Below, in pieces: positions 8,025 to 16,909 of a stretch of DNA of 55,765 nt. The DNA comes from Pseudomonas sp. GD03858 (GTDB lineage Bacteria > Pseudomonadota > Gammaproteobacteria > Pseudomonadales > Pseudomonadaceae), in NCBI RefSeq assembly GCF_029840925.1, contig NZ_JAOCDM010000023.1, positions 1-55,765 on the forward strand, read 5' to 3'. Both the position numbers and the translations under genes were made by a program. Numbering within the stretch: the stretch's first letter is position 1; each line of letters begins with the position of its first letter. The notes under the pieces were generated by a model. It searched no databases and was not told where the DNA came from. It saw only the letters and a program-made list of their open reading frames with translations.

Positions 8025-10106
8025 TCAGTGCTTGGCCACCGATGTGCTCAGGCTCAGGTAGTCGAGCAGTATGCGACCGGTCTCGGACAGGTAGGCGTCG
8101 TCTTCCGGTTTGGTGTCATCCGGCTCGGCGGGCAGCGCGTCCTCGTCTACTTTCTTCAGCTCCTTGAGCGGTTCCTCGCCCTTGGCCTTGCGACGGATGT
8201 TCTCCAGCGCCAGTTGCTTGCCTTCGATCTGGTCGTGACGGGCACGGCGTTCCTGTTCGTTGAGGCTGACGGTCTTCTCGTTCATCAGCTTCTGGGTCAG
8301 CGCCAGGCGGTCGCGGATGTAGACGAACTCGGCATCCTTGTCGCTGCGGGCTTGGTGCTGCGCCTTGAGCTGGGCCAGGAACGGCTTGAACGGATCGACC
8401 ACCGGCTTGACCACCGGGCGGATGGTGTCCCACGGCATGGCCTCGGGCAGGGCGCTCTCACCGATTTCCTTGGTGTCGATGATCGACGGGTAGTCGATGT
8501 CCGGCAACACGCCCTGGTGTTGGGTGCTCTGCCCGGAAACCCGGTAGAACTTGGCCAGGGTGAGCTTGAGTTCGCCGTGATTGAGCGGCTGGATGGTTTG
8601 CACCGTGCCCTTGCCGAAGGTCTGGCCACCGATGATCAGCGCGCGGTGGTAGTCCTGCATGGCACCGGCGAAGATCTCCGAGGCCGAGGCGGACAGGCGG
8701 TTGACCAGCAAGGCCAGCGGACCCTTGTAGAACGCGCCAGGGTTTTCGTCCTCGAGCACGTCGACGCGGCCGTCGCTGTTGCGCACCAGCACGGTCGGGC
8801 CTTTCTCGATGAACAGGCTGGTCAGCTCGGTGGCTTCCTGCAGCGAGCCGCCACCGTTGTTGCGCAGGTCGATGACCACGCCGTCGACTTTCTCTTTCTG
8901 CAGCTCGGTGAGCAGCTTCTTCACGTCGCGGGTGGTGCTCTTGTAGTCCGGGTCACCGGCGCGGTAGGCCTTGAAGTCCAGGTAGAAGGCCGGGATCTCG
9001 ATGATGCCCAGCTTGTAGTCACGCCCGTCCTGCTTGAGCTTGAGCACCGACTTCTTCGCCGCCTGCTCTTCGAGCTTCACGGCTTCGCGGGTGATCGAGA
9101 CGATCTTGCTGGTCTGGTCGTTCGGCGCGTTGCTGGCCGGAATGACCTCCAGGCGCACCACCGAGCCTTTCGGGCCGCGGATCAGCTTGACCACCTCGTC
9201 CAGGCGCCAGCCGACCACGTCGACCATCTCCTTGTTGCCCTGGGCGACACCAATGATTTTGTCGGCCGGGGCCACCTGCTTGGTCTTGGCGGCCGGGCCG
9301 GCCGGCACCAGGCGCACGATCTTGACCTGGTCGTTGTCGCTCTGCAGCACCGCGCCGATGCCCTCGAGCGACAGGCTCATGTTGATGTCGAAGTTCTCGG
9401 CGTTGTCCGGCGACAGGTAGTTGGTGTGCGGGTCGTAGGACTGGGCAAAGGTGTTGATGTAGGCCTGGAAGATGTCTTCGGCACGGGTCTGGTCCAGGCG
9501 CGCCAGCTGGTTCTTGTAACGCTTGACCAGGGTTTCCTGGATCTGCTTGAGGTCCTTGCCGGCGATCTTCTGGCGCAGCACTTCGTCCTTGACGCGTTTG
9601 CGCCACAGTTCGTCGAGCTCGGCCTGGTTCTTCATCCAGGGCGCGTCCTTGCGGTCGACCAGCAGGTCTTCCTTGACGGTGAAGTCGATCTTGTCGACAC
9701 CCTTGTTCAGCTCGCCGAGGGCGTAGTCCAGACGCTGCTTCACGCGGTCCAGGTAGCGCTTGTAGATGGTGAAGCCGGGGTCGAGGTTGCCGCTCTTGAG
9801 GAAGTCGTCGAACTGCGTCTTCCATTTGTCGAATTCGGCGATGTCGGCGGCGGTGAAGTAGCTGCGCGACGGGTCGAGCAGCTTGATGTAGCTGTCGTAG
9901 ATGATGACCGAACGGGCGTCGTCCAGCGGCGGCTTGCTGTAGTGGTGGCGCTTGAGCAGCTCGACGATGTTGAGGCTGGCGACGACTTCGTCACGGTCCG
10001 GCTGCAGGCTGTCCCACTTGTTGGCGGCGGCCGCATTGCCACCGAGCGTGAGGCTGCCCAGGCCGATCATCAGGGCGAGGGCGGTGCTGGGGAGGAAATG
10101 CTTCAT
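8025..10106 (-). CDS. prc: Carboxy-terminal (tail-specific) processing protease Prc
   Basis: A periplasmic S41A protease (693 aa) that trims or degrades proteins from exposed C termini; in P. aeruginosa the homologue (AlgO) acts in the AlgU envelope-stress pathway. A signal peptide (MKHFLPSTALALMIG...AAA) is followed by the N-terminal domain, a PDZ domain (about 220-310, LEGIGAVLQ...IRGPKGS), the S41 domain with serine in SASASEIF and lysine in FGKGT, and the C-terminal helical domain. The size matches E. coli Prc (682). The frame continues to 10235; start 10106 gives a normal signal peptide, and an ATG at 10139 would also be possible. Divergent from the quinone oxidoreductase gene. Confidence 0.93.
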   Translation of the reverse strand: MKHFLPSTALALMIGLGSLTLGGNAAAANKWDSLQPDRDEVVASLNIVELLKRHHYSKPPLDDARSVIIYDSYIKLLDPSRSYFTAADIAEFDKWKTQFDDFLKSGNLDPGFTIYKRYLDRVKQRLDYALGELNKGVDKIDFTVKEDLLVDRKDAPWMKNQAELDELWRKRVKDEVLRQKIAGKDLKQIQETLVKRYKNQLARLDQTRAEDIFQAYINTFAQSYDPHTNYLSPDNAENFDINMSLSLEGIGAVLQSDNDQVKIVRLVPAGPAAKTKQVAPADKIIGVAQGNKEMVDVVGWRLDEVVKLIRGPKGSVVRLEVIPASNAPNDQTSKIVSITREAVKLEEQAAKKSVLKLKQDGRDYKLGIIEIPAFYLDFKAYRAGDPDYKSTTRDVKKLLTELQKEKVDGVVIDLRNNGGGSLQEATELTSLFIEKGPTVLVRNSDGRVDVLEDENPGAFYKGPLALLVNRLSASASEIFAGAMQDYHRALIIGGQTFGKGTVQTIQPLNHGELKLTLAKFYRVSGQSTQHQGVLPDIDYPSIIDTKEIGESALPEAMPWDTIRPVVKPVVDPFKPFLAQLKAQHQARSDKDAEFVYIRDRLALTQKLMNEKTVSLNEQERRARHDQIEGKQLALENIRRKAKGEEPLKELKKVDEDALPAEPDDTKPEDDAYLSETGRILLDYLSLSTSVAKH

Positions 10107-10248
10107 GCTGATTCGACGTGGAGGCAATTGATCACGCATAGTAGGCCGTCTTATCCGTTCGCCGGTTCCATGGAGCCGGACGCATACTGCAAAAAGCCTG
10201 GGAAATGCTCGCCCAGGCTCGGTCATATGATTCAACTATGGAGGCACT

Positions 10249-11211
10249 GTGAAGGCATTGCAAGGCGTTGACGGACATGTGGCCTGGGTCGAGGCCGAGC
10301 GCCCGGCCTGTGATGCGGGGCAAGTGCGCATTCGTGTGGCCGCCGCGGGGCTGAACCGCGCCGACCTGTTGCAGATGAAGGGTCTGTACCCGCCACCGCC
10401 TGGCGCCAGCCCCTACATGGGCCTGGAGTGCGCGGGGGTGATCGAGCAAGCCGGCGCTGGCGCCGACTGGCGCGTGGGCGACCGTGTGTGCGCGCTGCTG
10501 CCCAGCGGTGCCATGGCCGAGGAGGTGGTGGTCGATGCCCGTCATGTGCTGCCGGTGCCCGAGGGTCTGAGCCTGCACGAGGCGGCGGCGCTGCCGGAGG
10601 TGTATGCCACGGCCTGGTTGAACATCTTCCAGCTCGGGGGCCTGAAGGCCGGCGAGAAGGTGCTGGTGCATGCCGGCGCCAGTGGCGTGGGCTCGGCGGC
10701 CATCCAGCTGTGCAAGGCTTTCGGCAGCCCTGTGTGGGTCAGCGTCGGCTCCGCCGAGCGCCTGGCCTATTGCCAAAGTCTCGGCGCAGCGGGCGGAGTG
10801 GTACGCAATGCCAACCTCGATGAGCTGGAGCAGATGGGGCCGTTCGATGTGATCCTCGACCCGGTGGGTGCCAGCTACGGTCAGCTGAACCTCAAGTTGC
10901 TGGCGCGCGACGGGCGTTGGGTGATCATCGGCCTGATGGGCGGGCGCAAGGTCGAGCTGGACCTGGCGCTGGTGCTGGGCAAGCGCCTGCAGATCACCGG
11001 GTCGACCTTGCGCAACCGCGACGACGGGTTCAAGGGCGAGTTGCTGCGTGAGCTGCAACAGCAGGTATGGCCGCTGTTCGCCGAAGGGCGGTTGTCGCCG
11101 CAGTTGGTCGACACCTATCCGGTGGAATTCGCCCAGGCGGCGTATGCCGAGCTTGAGAGCAACCAGGTGTCGGGCAAGTTGGTGATGGTGATCGATTCGA
11201 GTTTGGGCTGA
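10249..11211 (+). CDS. PIG3-family NAD(P)H quinone oxidoreductase
   Basis: A zinc-independent medium-chain dehydrogenase/reductase (320 aa). The N-terminal GroES-like half has GLNRADLLQMKGLYPPPPG, YMGLECAGV and VGDRVCALL; the nucleotide-binding half has VLVHAGASGVGSAA and DVILDPVGA. Family members reduce quinones with NADPH in the cytoplasm. Translation starts at GTG 10249, with GGAGG at 10240-10244. It converges with the HAD gene across a REP pair that may end transcription of both. Confidence 0.88.
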   Translation: MKALQGVDGHVAWVEAERPACDAGQVRIRVAAAGLNRADLLQMKGLYPPPPGASPYMGLECAGVIEQAGAGADWRVGDRVCALLPSGAMAEEVVVDARHVLPVPEGLSLHEAAALPEVYATAWLNIFQLGGLKAGEKVLVHAGASGVGSAAIQLCKAFGSPVWVSVGSAERLAYCQSLGAAGGVVRNANLDELEQMGPFDVILDPVGASYGQLNLKLLARDGRWVIIGLMGGRKVELDLALVLGKRLQITGSTLRNRDDGFKGELLRELQQQVWPLFAEGRLSPQLVDTYPVEFAQAAYAELESNQVSGKLVMVIDSSLG

Positions 11212-11218
11212 GATAGCT

Positions 11219-11322
11219 GGGGCCGCTTTGCGCCCCTTTCGCGACACAAGGCCGCTCCTACAGGGGCATGCGATCTTCTGTAGGAGCGGCCTTGTGTCGC
11301 GAAAGGGGCGCAAAGCGGCCCC
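11219..11322. repeat. REP family A inverted pair
   Basis: Two inverted copies of the motif TGTAGGAGCGGCC...GCGAAAGGGGCGCAAAGCGGCCCC separated by about 15 bases, between the convergent quinone oxidoreductase and HAD genes. The same family recurs at five other places in this window. Confidence 0.9.
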
Positions 11323-11329
11323 ATGGCCC

Positions 11330-11983
11330 TCAAGCCCAGCTCAATACTGGCCATCCCTCGCTCTGCGCCCGCTCACGCAACACCTCATCCGGATTCACCG
11401 CAACCGGATGATCCACTTTCAGCAACAACGGCAAGTCATTGCGCGAATCGGAATAGAAACTCGCCCCCTCCAGGTTTTCCTGCTCCTGATCCAGCCACTC
11501 CAGCAACCGGGTGATCTTGCCTTCGCGGTAGGTCAGTACACCGTGGGTCCTGCCGGTGTACACCCCGTTGACGGCCTCCAGGTCGATGGCCAGGTATTCC
11601 TCCACTCCCAGGCGCGCGGCGATCGGTCCGACCAGGTGGCTGCCCGAGGCGGAGATGATCAGGATCCGATCCCCGCGCTTGCGGTGCTCGGCGATGCAGC
11701 GGCAGGCATCGCCAAAGATGATTGGCTCGATCACATCCTCCACCCAGGGCTCGACCAGATGCTCGACCTCCTCCAGCGTGCGCCCGGCAATCGGCTCGAG
11801 ACTGAAGGCCATGTATTCCTCCATCCGTAGGTGACCTCTGCCGTAGGCCTCCATCAGTTCATGATCGCGCCTGAGGTATGCCTTGCCATCGACCCAACCC
11901 AGCCGGGCCATCTGCTCGCCCCACAGCGACGAGCAGTCGCCGTGGATCAGGGTTTCGTCCAGATCGAAAATTGCCAATGCCAT
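11330..11983 (-). CDS. HAD-superfamily (SerB-like, IB) phosphatase
   Basis: A 217-residue cytoplasmic hydrolase. HAD motif I is FDLDET (D7 nucleophile, D9 acid/base), motif II is ISASGS, motif III includes YSDSRNDLP. The helical cap between motifs I and II fits the phosphoserine-phosphatase-like IB group. AAGGAG lies nine bases before the ATG at 11983. It is the last gene of the ABC importer operon, 13 bases after the ATPase gene, so it probably dephosphorylates a product of the imported compound; the substrate is not determined. Confidence 0.85.
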   Translation of the reverse strand: MALAIFDLDETLIHGDCSSLWGEQMARLGWVDGKAYLRRDHELMEAYGRGHLRMEEYMAFSLEPIAGRTLEEVEHLVEPWVEDVIEPIIFGDACRCIAEHRKRGDRILIISASGSHLVGPIAARLGVEEYLAIDLEAVNGVYTGRTHGVLTYREGKITRLLEWLDQEQENLEGASFYSDSRNDLPLLLKVDHPVAVNPDEVLRERAQSEGWPVLSWA

Positions 11984-11996
11984 GGGTTGAATCTCC

Positions 11997-12986
11997 TTAG
12001 GCCACTTCCCGTAGCGCTGTGGGGTCGATCGACAAGCATACCTGCTTCCCGTCGGCGTGCAGATCGCTGGCGCAGCGGTTGAGCACGTCCACCACCAGTT
12101 CCACGCCGTGTACCAGCACCCGGTAGCGGATGACGTTGCCCAGCAGGCTGTGGCTGCGCACTTCGCCCTGCATGTCGCCCTCCAGGCCCAGGGTGATCGA
12201 CTCTGGGCGGATCGCCAGGCGGCCACTGACCGGGCGTTGCAACAGGCGGCTGGCGCTGTCCGCGTCGAGCAGGTTGTAGTTGCCGATGAAGCCGGCGGCG
12301 AACAGGTCCACCGGCGCGGTATAGAGGGTCTCGGCATCGCCGCTCTGGACGATGCGCCCCTGGTTCATCAGGACGATGCGATCCGACATGGTCAGCGCCT
12401 CTTCCTGGTCGTGGGTGACGAAAATGGTGGTCAGCCCCAGTTCGCGCTGAATGGCGCGAATCTGCTCGCGCAGGTGCTTGCGGATGCGCGCATCCAGTGC
12501 CGACAGCGGCTCGTCGAGCAGCAGCAGGCGTGGGCGGGTGACCAGCGAGCGGGCCAGGGCCACGCGCTGGCACTGGCCGCCGGACAGCTGATGCGGGTAG
12601 CGCCCGGCGAAGCTGCCCAGCTCCACCAGCTCCAGCGCCTCGCGCACCCGCGTCTGGCTTTCGTCGCCTTTGACCTTCTGCATGCGCAGGCCGAAGGCGA
12701 CGTTCTGTTCCACGGTCATGTTGGGGAACAGCGCGTAGCTCTGGAACACCATGCCGATCCCGCGCTTCTGTGGGCTGAGCGGCACGATGTCCTGTCCGTC
12801 GAGCAGGATCTGGCCTTTGTCCACCGGGGTGAGTCCGGCGATGCAACGCAGCAGTGTCGACTTGCCACAGCCCGAGGGGCCGAGCAGGGTGACGAATTCG
12901 CCGCGCTCGATCTGGCAGTCGATGTTCTCGAACACCGGGCTGCCGGCGTAGCTCTTTTGCAGTTTCTGCACGCTGACGAAGCTCAT
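11997..12986 (-). CDS. ABC transporter ATP-binding protein (PotA/FbpC/PhnT type)
   Basis: The ATPase (329 aa) of the importer encoded by this operon. Walker A GPSGCGKST, Q-loop VFQSYALFP, signature LSGGQCQRVALARS, Walker B LLLLDEP and switch H in FVTHDQEEA. The C-terminal 90 residues form a TOBE-like regulatory domain (RLAIRPESITLG). The signature has C in LSGGQCQ where most relatives have Q-Q or K-Q. The ATG lies one base after the stop of the permease gene, so translation is coupled. Confidence 0.9.
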   Translation of the reverse strand: MSFVSVQKLQKSYAGSPVFENIDCQIERGEFVTLLGPSGCGKSTLLRCIAGLTPVDKGQILLDGQDIVPLSPQKRGIGMVFQSYALFPNMTVEQNVAFGLRMQKVKGDESQTRVREALELVELGSFAGRYPHQLSGGQCQRVALARSLVTRPRLLLLDEPLSALDARIRKHLREQIRAIQRELGLTTIFVTHDQEEALTMSDRIVLMNQGRIVQSGDAETLYTAPVDLFAAGFIGNYNLLDADSASRLLQRPVSGRLAIRPESITLGLEGDMQGEVRSHSLLGNVIRYRVLVHGVELVVDVLNRCASDLHADGKQVCLSIDPTALREVA

Positions 12987-12987
12987 G

Positions 12988-13782
12988 TCAGGTCTTGTCC
13001 TTGTTCAAGCGGTTGGCGACCCAGGTCAGTACCAGCACGAAGGCGAAGTAGGAGATCACCAGGGCGCTGTTGAAGTGGCCGCTGCTGTTGCGCATGTTGT
13101 TCAGGTACACCTGCAGGGTTTCGTAGCGGGTGCCCACCAGCAGGTTGGCGAACACGAACTCGCCGAACAGGAACGAGAACGACAGCAGCAGCGCCACCAT
13201 CAGGCCCTTGCGCAGGTTTGGCAGCACGACCAGCAGGGCCGCCTGCCAGGGGCTGGCGCCGAGCAGCTGGGCGGCGTCCATCAGGTCACGCAGGTTGATG
13301 GCCTGCAGGTTGTTGGTGATGGCCCGGTACATGAACGGCAGGGCGATGGTGAAGTAGCAGCCGATCAGGATCCACGGCGTGCCGACCATGGCCATCGGTC
13401 CACTGCCGTAGAGTTGCAGCAGGCCGACCGCGGACACCACCGGCGGCACCGCGAACGGCAGCAGGATCAGGATGTTCATCAGCGCGTCGAGCTTGGGGAA
13501 GTGGTAGTGCACCACGAACAGCAGCGGCAGGATCAGCACCACCGACAGCAGCAGCGCGCCGACGCACACCAGCAGCGACTGGGCGAAGGCGGCGAGAAAG
13601 CGCGGCTCGCTCCACAGCGCGATGTACCACTTGAACGTCAGCCCGCTGGGCAGCAGGGTCGCCGACCAGCTGGTGGCCAGCGAGTAGAGCAGGGTGCCGG
13701 CCAGCGGCAGCAGCAGGATGAGGAACAGCAGGTACACCACCACTCGGTGGTAGAGCCCGCCGGCGGTTTTTTCAGCGCGCAT
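12988..13782 (-). CDS. ABC transporter inner-membrane permease 2
   Basis: A 264-residue permease with about six hydrophobic segments, starting VYLLFLILLLPLAGTLLYSLA. The EAA loop, which contacts the ATPase, reads LRDLMDAAQLLGASPWQA, as in spermidine/iron/2-aminoethylphosphonate-type importers. GAGGAG precedes the ATG at 13782, which lies inside the end of the permease 1 gene (11-base overlap). Confidence 0.9.
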   Translation of the reverse strand: MRAEKTAGGLYHRVVVYLLFLILLLPLAGTLLYSLATSWSATLLPSGLTFKWYIALWSEPRFLAAFAQSLLVCVGALLLSVVLILPLLFVVHYHFPKLDALMNILILLPFAVPPVVSAVGLLQLYGSGPMAMVGTPWILIGCYFTIALPFMYRAITNNLQAINLRDLMDAAQLLGASPWQAALLVVLPNLRKGLMVALLLSFSFLFGEFVFANLLVGTRYETLQVYLNNMRNSSGHFNSALVISYFAFVLVLTWVANRLNKDKT

Positions 13783-14611
13783 GGTAGCTCCTCTTGAGCA
13801 GCCATTGATGGACCACCGTGACCACCGTCATCAACCCCACCAGGACCATCGCCAGGGCGCTGGCCAGGTTCGGGTCGAGGCTGATGTCGCCGGCCACAAG
13901 GCCGGCGATGCGGATCGGCAGCACGTTGAAGTTGCCGGTGGTCAGGGCGTAGACGGTGGCGTAGGCGCCCAGGGCGTTGGCCAGCAGGATGACGAAGGTG
14001 CCGAGCAGCGCCGGGGCAAGCACCGGCAGGCCGATATGCCGCCAGAATTGCCAGTGGCTGGCGCCCAGCAGCGCGGCGGATTCGCGCCAGTCTTCACGCA
14101 GGGCGTCGAAGGCCGGGTAGAGCAGCAGCACACCGAGGGGGATCTGGAAGTAGGTGTACACCAGGATCAGGCCGGTCTTGGAATAGATGCTGAAGTCGCC
14201 GAGCAGGCCCATCTGCTTGAGCAGCAGGGTGAGCGCGCCGTTGAAGCCGAGCAGGATGATGAAGGCGAACGCCAGCGGCACGCCGGCGAAGTTGCTGGTC
14301 ATGTTGGCGAAGGCGCTGACGAAGTCGCGCAGCTTCGAGTCGACCTGGCGCAGCGAATAGGCGCCCAGGGTGGCGATGACGATGCCGAACAGGCTCGACC
14401 AGAAGCTGATCTCCAGACTGCGTTGCAGCGCCTGCAGATAGAACTTCGAGGCGAAGATCTTGCTGAAGTTGGCCAGGCCCCAGCCGCTTTCGCTCTGCAG
14501 GCTGTTGATGGCGACCCAGGCCAGCGGCGCGACCTGGAAGATGATGAAGAACACGGCGAACGGCAGCAGGCAGAGCAGGGCCAGGTAGCGGCCACGATGG
14601 CTTGCATTCAC
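13772..14611 (-). CDS. ABC transporter inner-membrane permease 1
   Basis: A 279-residue permease with six predicted membrane segments (first LALLCLLPFAVFFIIFQ) and an EAA-type loop REDWRESAALLGASHWQ. The frame continues upstream, but the GTG at 14611 is preferred: GGGAG lies at 14620-14624 and the GTG overlaps the TGA of the phosphodiesterase gene (GTGA), a typical coupling. It pairs with permease 2 to form the membrane channel. Confidence 0.87.
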   Translation of the reverse strand: MNASHRGRYLALLCLLPFAVFFIIFQVAPLAWVAINSLQSESGWGLANFSKIFASKFYLQALQRSLEISFWSSLFGIVIATLGAYSLRQVDSKLRDFVSAFANMTSNFAGVPLAFAFIILLGFNGALTLLLKQMGLLGDFSIYSKTGLILVYTYFQIPLGVLLLYPAFDALREDWRESAALLGASHWQFWRHIGLPVLAPALLGTFVILLANALGAYATVYALTTGNFNVLPIRIAGLVAGDISLDPNLASALAMVLVGLMTVVTVVHQWLLKRSYHAR

Positions 14612-15414
14612 TTGAGCAGCTCCCGGCAGACCGGTTTGTCGTGGGCGGCGCCGAGCAGCTCGCAGATCGTGCCGCACAGCTCGGTCTGCAACGGCTTGGC
14701 CGCGGGATCGAGGCTGAACGCTTCGCCGAACACGAACAGCGGTACTTCGCGTTCCTCGGCCAGCAGGCCGTTGTGCGAGCGGTCGTTGTTCATGCCATGG
14801 TCGGCGGTGACCAGCACCTGATAGCCTTCCTCGAGCCAGCGCGGCAGGTAGTCGGCCAGCAGGATGTCGGCGCTGCGCGCGGCGTTGCGGTACTGGCTGC
14901 TGTCCAGGCCGTGGCGGTGGCCGGCGTCGTCGATGTTCATCGGGTGCACCAGCAGGAAGTTCGGCGCATGGCGGCGGCGCAGGTATTCGGCGTCGGCCAG
15001 CAGGTGCGAGTCGGGGTAGTGGTCGGCGTAGTAGAACAGGCCGTGCTGGATCGGCAGCTTCGGCGCGTGGGTGTGGCGGTCGCGCAGCGGGTCGAAGGGC
15101 GAGCGGTTGTACAGCTCGCTCATCCAGTGATAGGCCGCCGCCGCGGTGCCCAGGCCGGCCTCGCGGGCGTAGTGGAACACGCTGCGCTGGTTGGACAGGC
15201 GGTTGACGTTGTTATGCACGATGCCGCTGTCGATCGGCGGCACGCCGGTGAGAATGCATTCGTAGAGCGGTCGCGACAGCGACGGCAGCTCGCATTCCAC
15301 CCGGTACAGCGCGGCGCGATCGGCCTCGACGTAGGCGTGCAGGTGGCCCATGGCGTGGTGCGCGACCTGGTGGTTGAGGCCGTCGAGCAGGACCAGGATG
15401 ACGTTGTGTTGCAT
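14608..15414 (-). CDS. Alkaline-phosphatase-superfamily phosphodiesterase / nucleotide pyrophosphatase-like hydrolase
   Basis: A 268-residue metal-dependent hydrolase. The N-terminal metal site is VILVLLDGLN, a nucleophile region lies near SLSRPLYE, and the second metal site is TADHGMNND plus the following H. The family cleaves phosphodiesters, phosphomonoesters or phosphonoacetate-like C-P bonds. No signal peptide is visible, so it should act in the cytoplasm on the imported compound. It sits between the binding-protein gene and permease 1, an unusual place for an enzyme and a strong hint at the transported substrate class. Confidence 0.85.
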   Translation of the reverse strand: MQHNVILVLLDGLNHQVAHHAMGHLHAYVEADRAALYRVECELPSLSRPLYECILTGVPPIDSGIVHNNVNRLSNQRSVFHYAREAGLGTAAAAYHWMSELYNRSPFDPLRDRHTHAPKLPIQHGLFYYADHYPDSHLLADAEYLRRRHAPNFLLVHPMNIDDAGHRHGLDSSQYRNAARSADILLADYLPRWLEEGYQVLVTADHGMNNDRSHNGLLAEEREVPLFVFGEAFSLDPAAKPLQTELCGTICELLGAAHDKPVCRELLK

Positions 15415-15430
15415 GGTGGCTCCTACATGG

Positions 15431-15521
15431 AGCTACAAGCTGCAAGCTTCAAGCTGCAAGATGAAGCGGGCATGTCATCTGCCTGCTTTGGCTTGCCGCT
15501 TGAAACTTGCGGCTTGAAGCT
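15431..15521. repeat. Inverted repeat of the AGCTTGCAGCTTGAAGC family (family C)
   Basis: Left arm 15431-15460 (AGCTACAAGCTGCAAGCTTC...) and right arm 15492-15521 (...CTTGCGGCTTGAAGCT) are imperfect inverted copies. They lie between the binding-protein and phosphodiesterase genes and could form a large hairpin that lowers downstream expression. A second copy is at about 53015-53106. Confidence 0.75.
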
Positions 15522-15524
15522 GCC

Positions 15525-16583
15525 TCATTCCATCTCGATGATCACCTGCTCCTGCCACTTCTGCGGCAGGGCCTTGGAGGTCGCTTCCCAGGCCTCGGCG
15601 TTCTTGATCGGCTGGGCGGCCTTGTACTGCTCGTTGGGCAGCAGCTTGGCCTGCACGTCCGCCGGCAGCTTCAGGTGTTCGGCGCGGATCGGCCGGGCGT
15701 GGCCGATGGCCAGGTTGGTCTGCCCTGCATCGCTGAAGATGTACTCCCGGGTCAGCTTGGCTGCGTTCGGATGCTTGGCGTACTTGTTGATGATGGTGGT
15801 GTAGCCCGAGGTGATCGAGCCGTCCGACGGGATCAGCACCTCGAAGCGTTTCGGGTCGATCTGGTCGCGATAGCTCAGGCCGTTGAAGTCCCACACCACA
15901 CCGACCTCCACCTCGCCCTTCTCCAGGGTCTGGATGGTCGGGTTGGCCAGCGACAGGCGCTTCTGCTGGGCCAGCTTGGTGAACAGCTGCAGGCCCGGCT
16001 CGATGTTGCTCTCGTCGCCCTTGTAGGCGATGGCGGCGGCGAGCACGCCGTTGGCGGCCTGGGCGGCGGTGCCGACGTCACCGATGGCGACCTTGTACTT
16101 GCCCTTTTCCAGGTCGTGCCAGGTGCTGGGGCGTTCGCCTTCCTTGACCAGGTCCTTGTTGATGATGAAAGCGATGGTGCCGGTGTAGGCCAGCGCCCAG
16201 TGACCGTCCTGGTCCTTGGCCCATGCCGGGACCTGGTCCCAGGTGCTTGGCTTGTAGGGTTGGGTGACGCCCTTGGCGACTGCGATCGGGCCGAAGGCGG
16301 CGCCGACGTCACCGATATCGGCGCTGGCGTTGTCCTTCTCGGCGTCGAACTTGGCGATTTCCTGGGCCGAGCTCATGTCGGTGTCGCTGTGCTTGAGGCC
16401 GTACTTTTTCGCCAGGTCGTCCCAGGTGCCTTTCCAGTTGGCCCAGGCATCGGGCATGCCCACGCTGTTGACGGTGCCTTCCTTGCGGGCGGCGTCTTCG
16501 AGGGCCTTGAGGTCCTGGGCCATGGCCGAGGTGCAAAAAGCGATGGCCGAACCGAGCAGTGACGCCATGAACAACTTTTTCAT
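15525..16583 (-). CDS. ABC transporter periplasmic substrate-binding protein
   Basis: A 352-residue binding protein of the PotD/AfuA-like (extracellular family 1/6) type. Signal peptide MKKLFMASLLGSAIAFCTSAMA, then mature QDLKALEDAARKEGTV. Internal landmarks are IGDVGAAFG, AYTGTIAFIINKD and GVVWDFNGL. AAAGGAG lies eight bases before the ATG. First gene of the operon; the others follow after a hairpin repeat that may set binding protein in excess of transporter, as is common. Divergent from the GntR gene. Confidence 0.88.
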   Translation of the reverse strand: MKKLFMASLLGSAIAFCTSAMAQDLKALEDAARKEGTVNSVGMPDAWANWKGTWDDLAKKYGLKHSDTDMSSAQEIAKFDAEKDNASADIGDVGAAFGPIAVAKGVTQPYKPSTWDQVPAWAKDQDGHWALAYTGTIAFIINKDLVKEGERPSTWHDLEKGKYKVAIGDVGTAAQAANGVLAAAIAYKGDESNIEPGLQLFTKLAQQKRLSLANPTIQTLEKGEVEVGVVWDFNGLSYRDQIDPKRFEVLIPSDGSITSGYTTIINKYAKHPNAAKLTREYIFSDAGQTNLAIGHARPIRAEHLKLPADVQAKLLPNEQYKAAQPIKNAEAWEATSKALPQKWQEQVIIEME

Positions 16584-16909
16584 CCGAAGCTCCTTTGGTG
16601 GTGCCTTGCATTCGTTGTTATGAACAGAAGCCGTGCCTGCAAAACCTTGGTCTAGGTCAGCAAACCTTGCGCCAAGGTAGGCCTGTTGCGTGACAGTTTG
16701 ATGTAAGGGGAGGGTGTTGGTGGCAGGCCGAAGGCCCTGGGAATACAGCGTAGACCAGATCGAAAGCCCCGAATCCTGCGGCCTGGCCCGGATCTGGCAA
16801 GCCCCTCTCGGCGTGTTTGTCACAGGATGTTCATCAGCCGTGCCTAGGCTTGTGCTCATCTCTCCATGCCCTGTTCTGGGGCTGGACTAGTCCAGATAGG
16901 TAACCTTTG
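16584..16909. promoter_or_regulatory. 326-bp divergent control region with three TGGTCTAG-like motifs
   Basis: No gene is seen here. Three related sites stand out: TTGGTCTAGGTCA at 16647-16659, GTAGACCAGA at 16750-16759, and the perfect palindrome TGGACTAGTCCA at 16883-16894 just before the GntR start. UTRA-type GntR regulators such as PhnF bind palindromes of the TGGTCTAGACCA kind, so these are good candidates for operator sites that control both the importer operon and the regulator. Confidence 0.5.

Noticed and set aside
8010..10271. 753-codon open frame antisense to prc
   Set aside because: It mirrors the codon phase of prc on the opposite strand; high GC at third positions removes stop codons. 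The translation is low-complexity with no family motifs, and prc itself is clear.
13781..14821. 346-codon plus-strand frame over permease 1
   Set aside because: Composed almost wholly of Gln, His, Asp and Val; shadow of the membrane-protein gene on the other strand.
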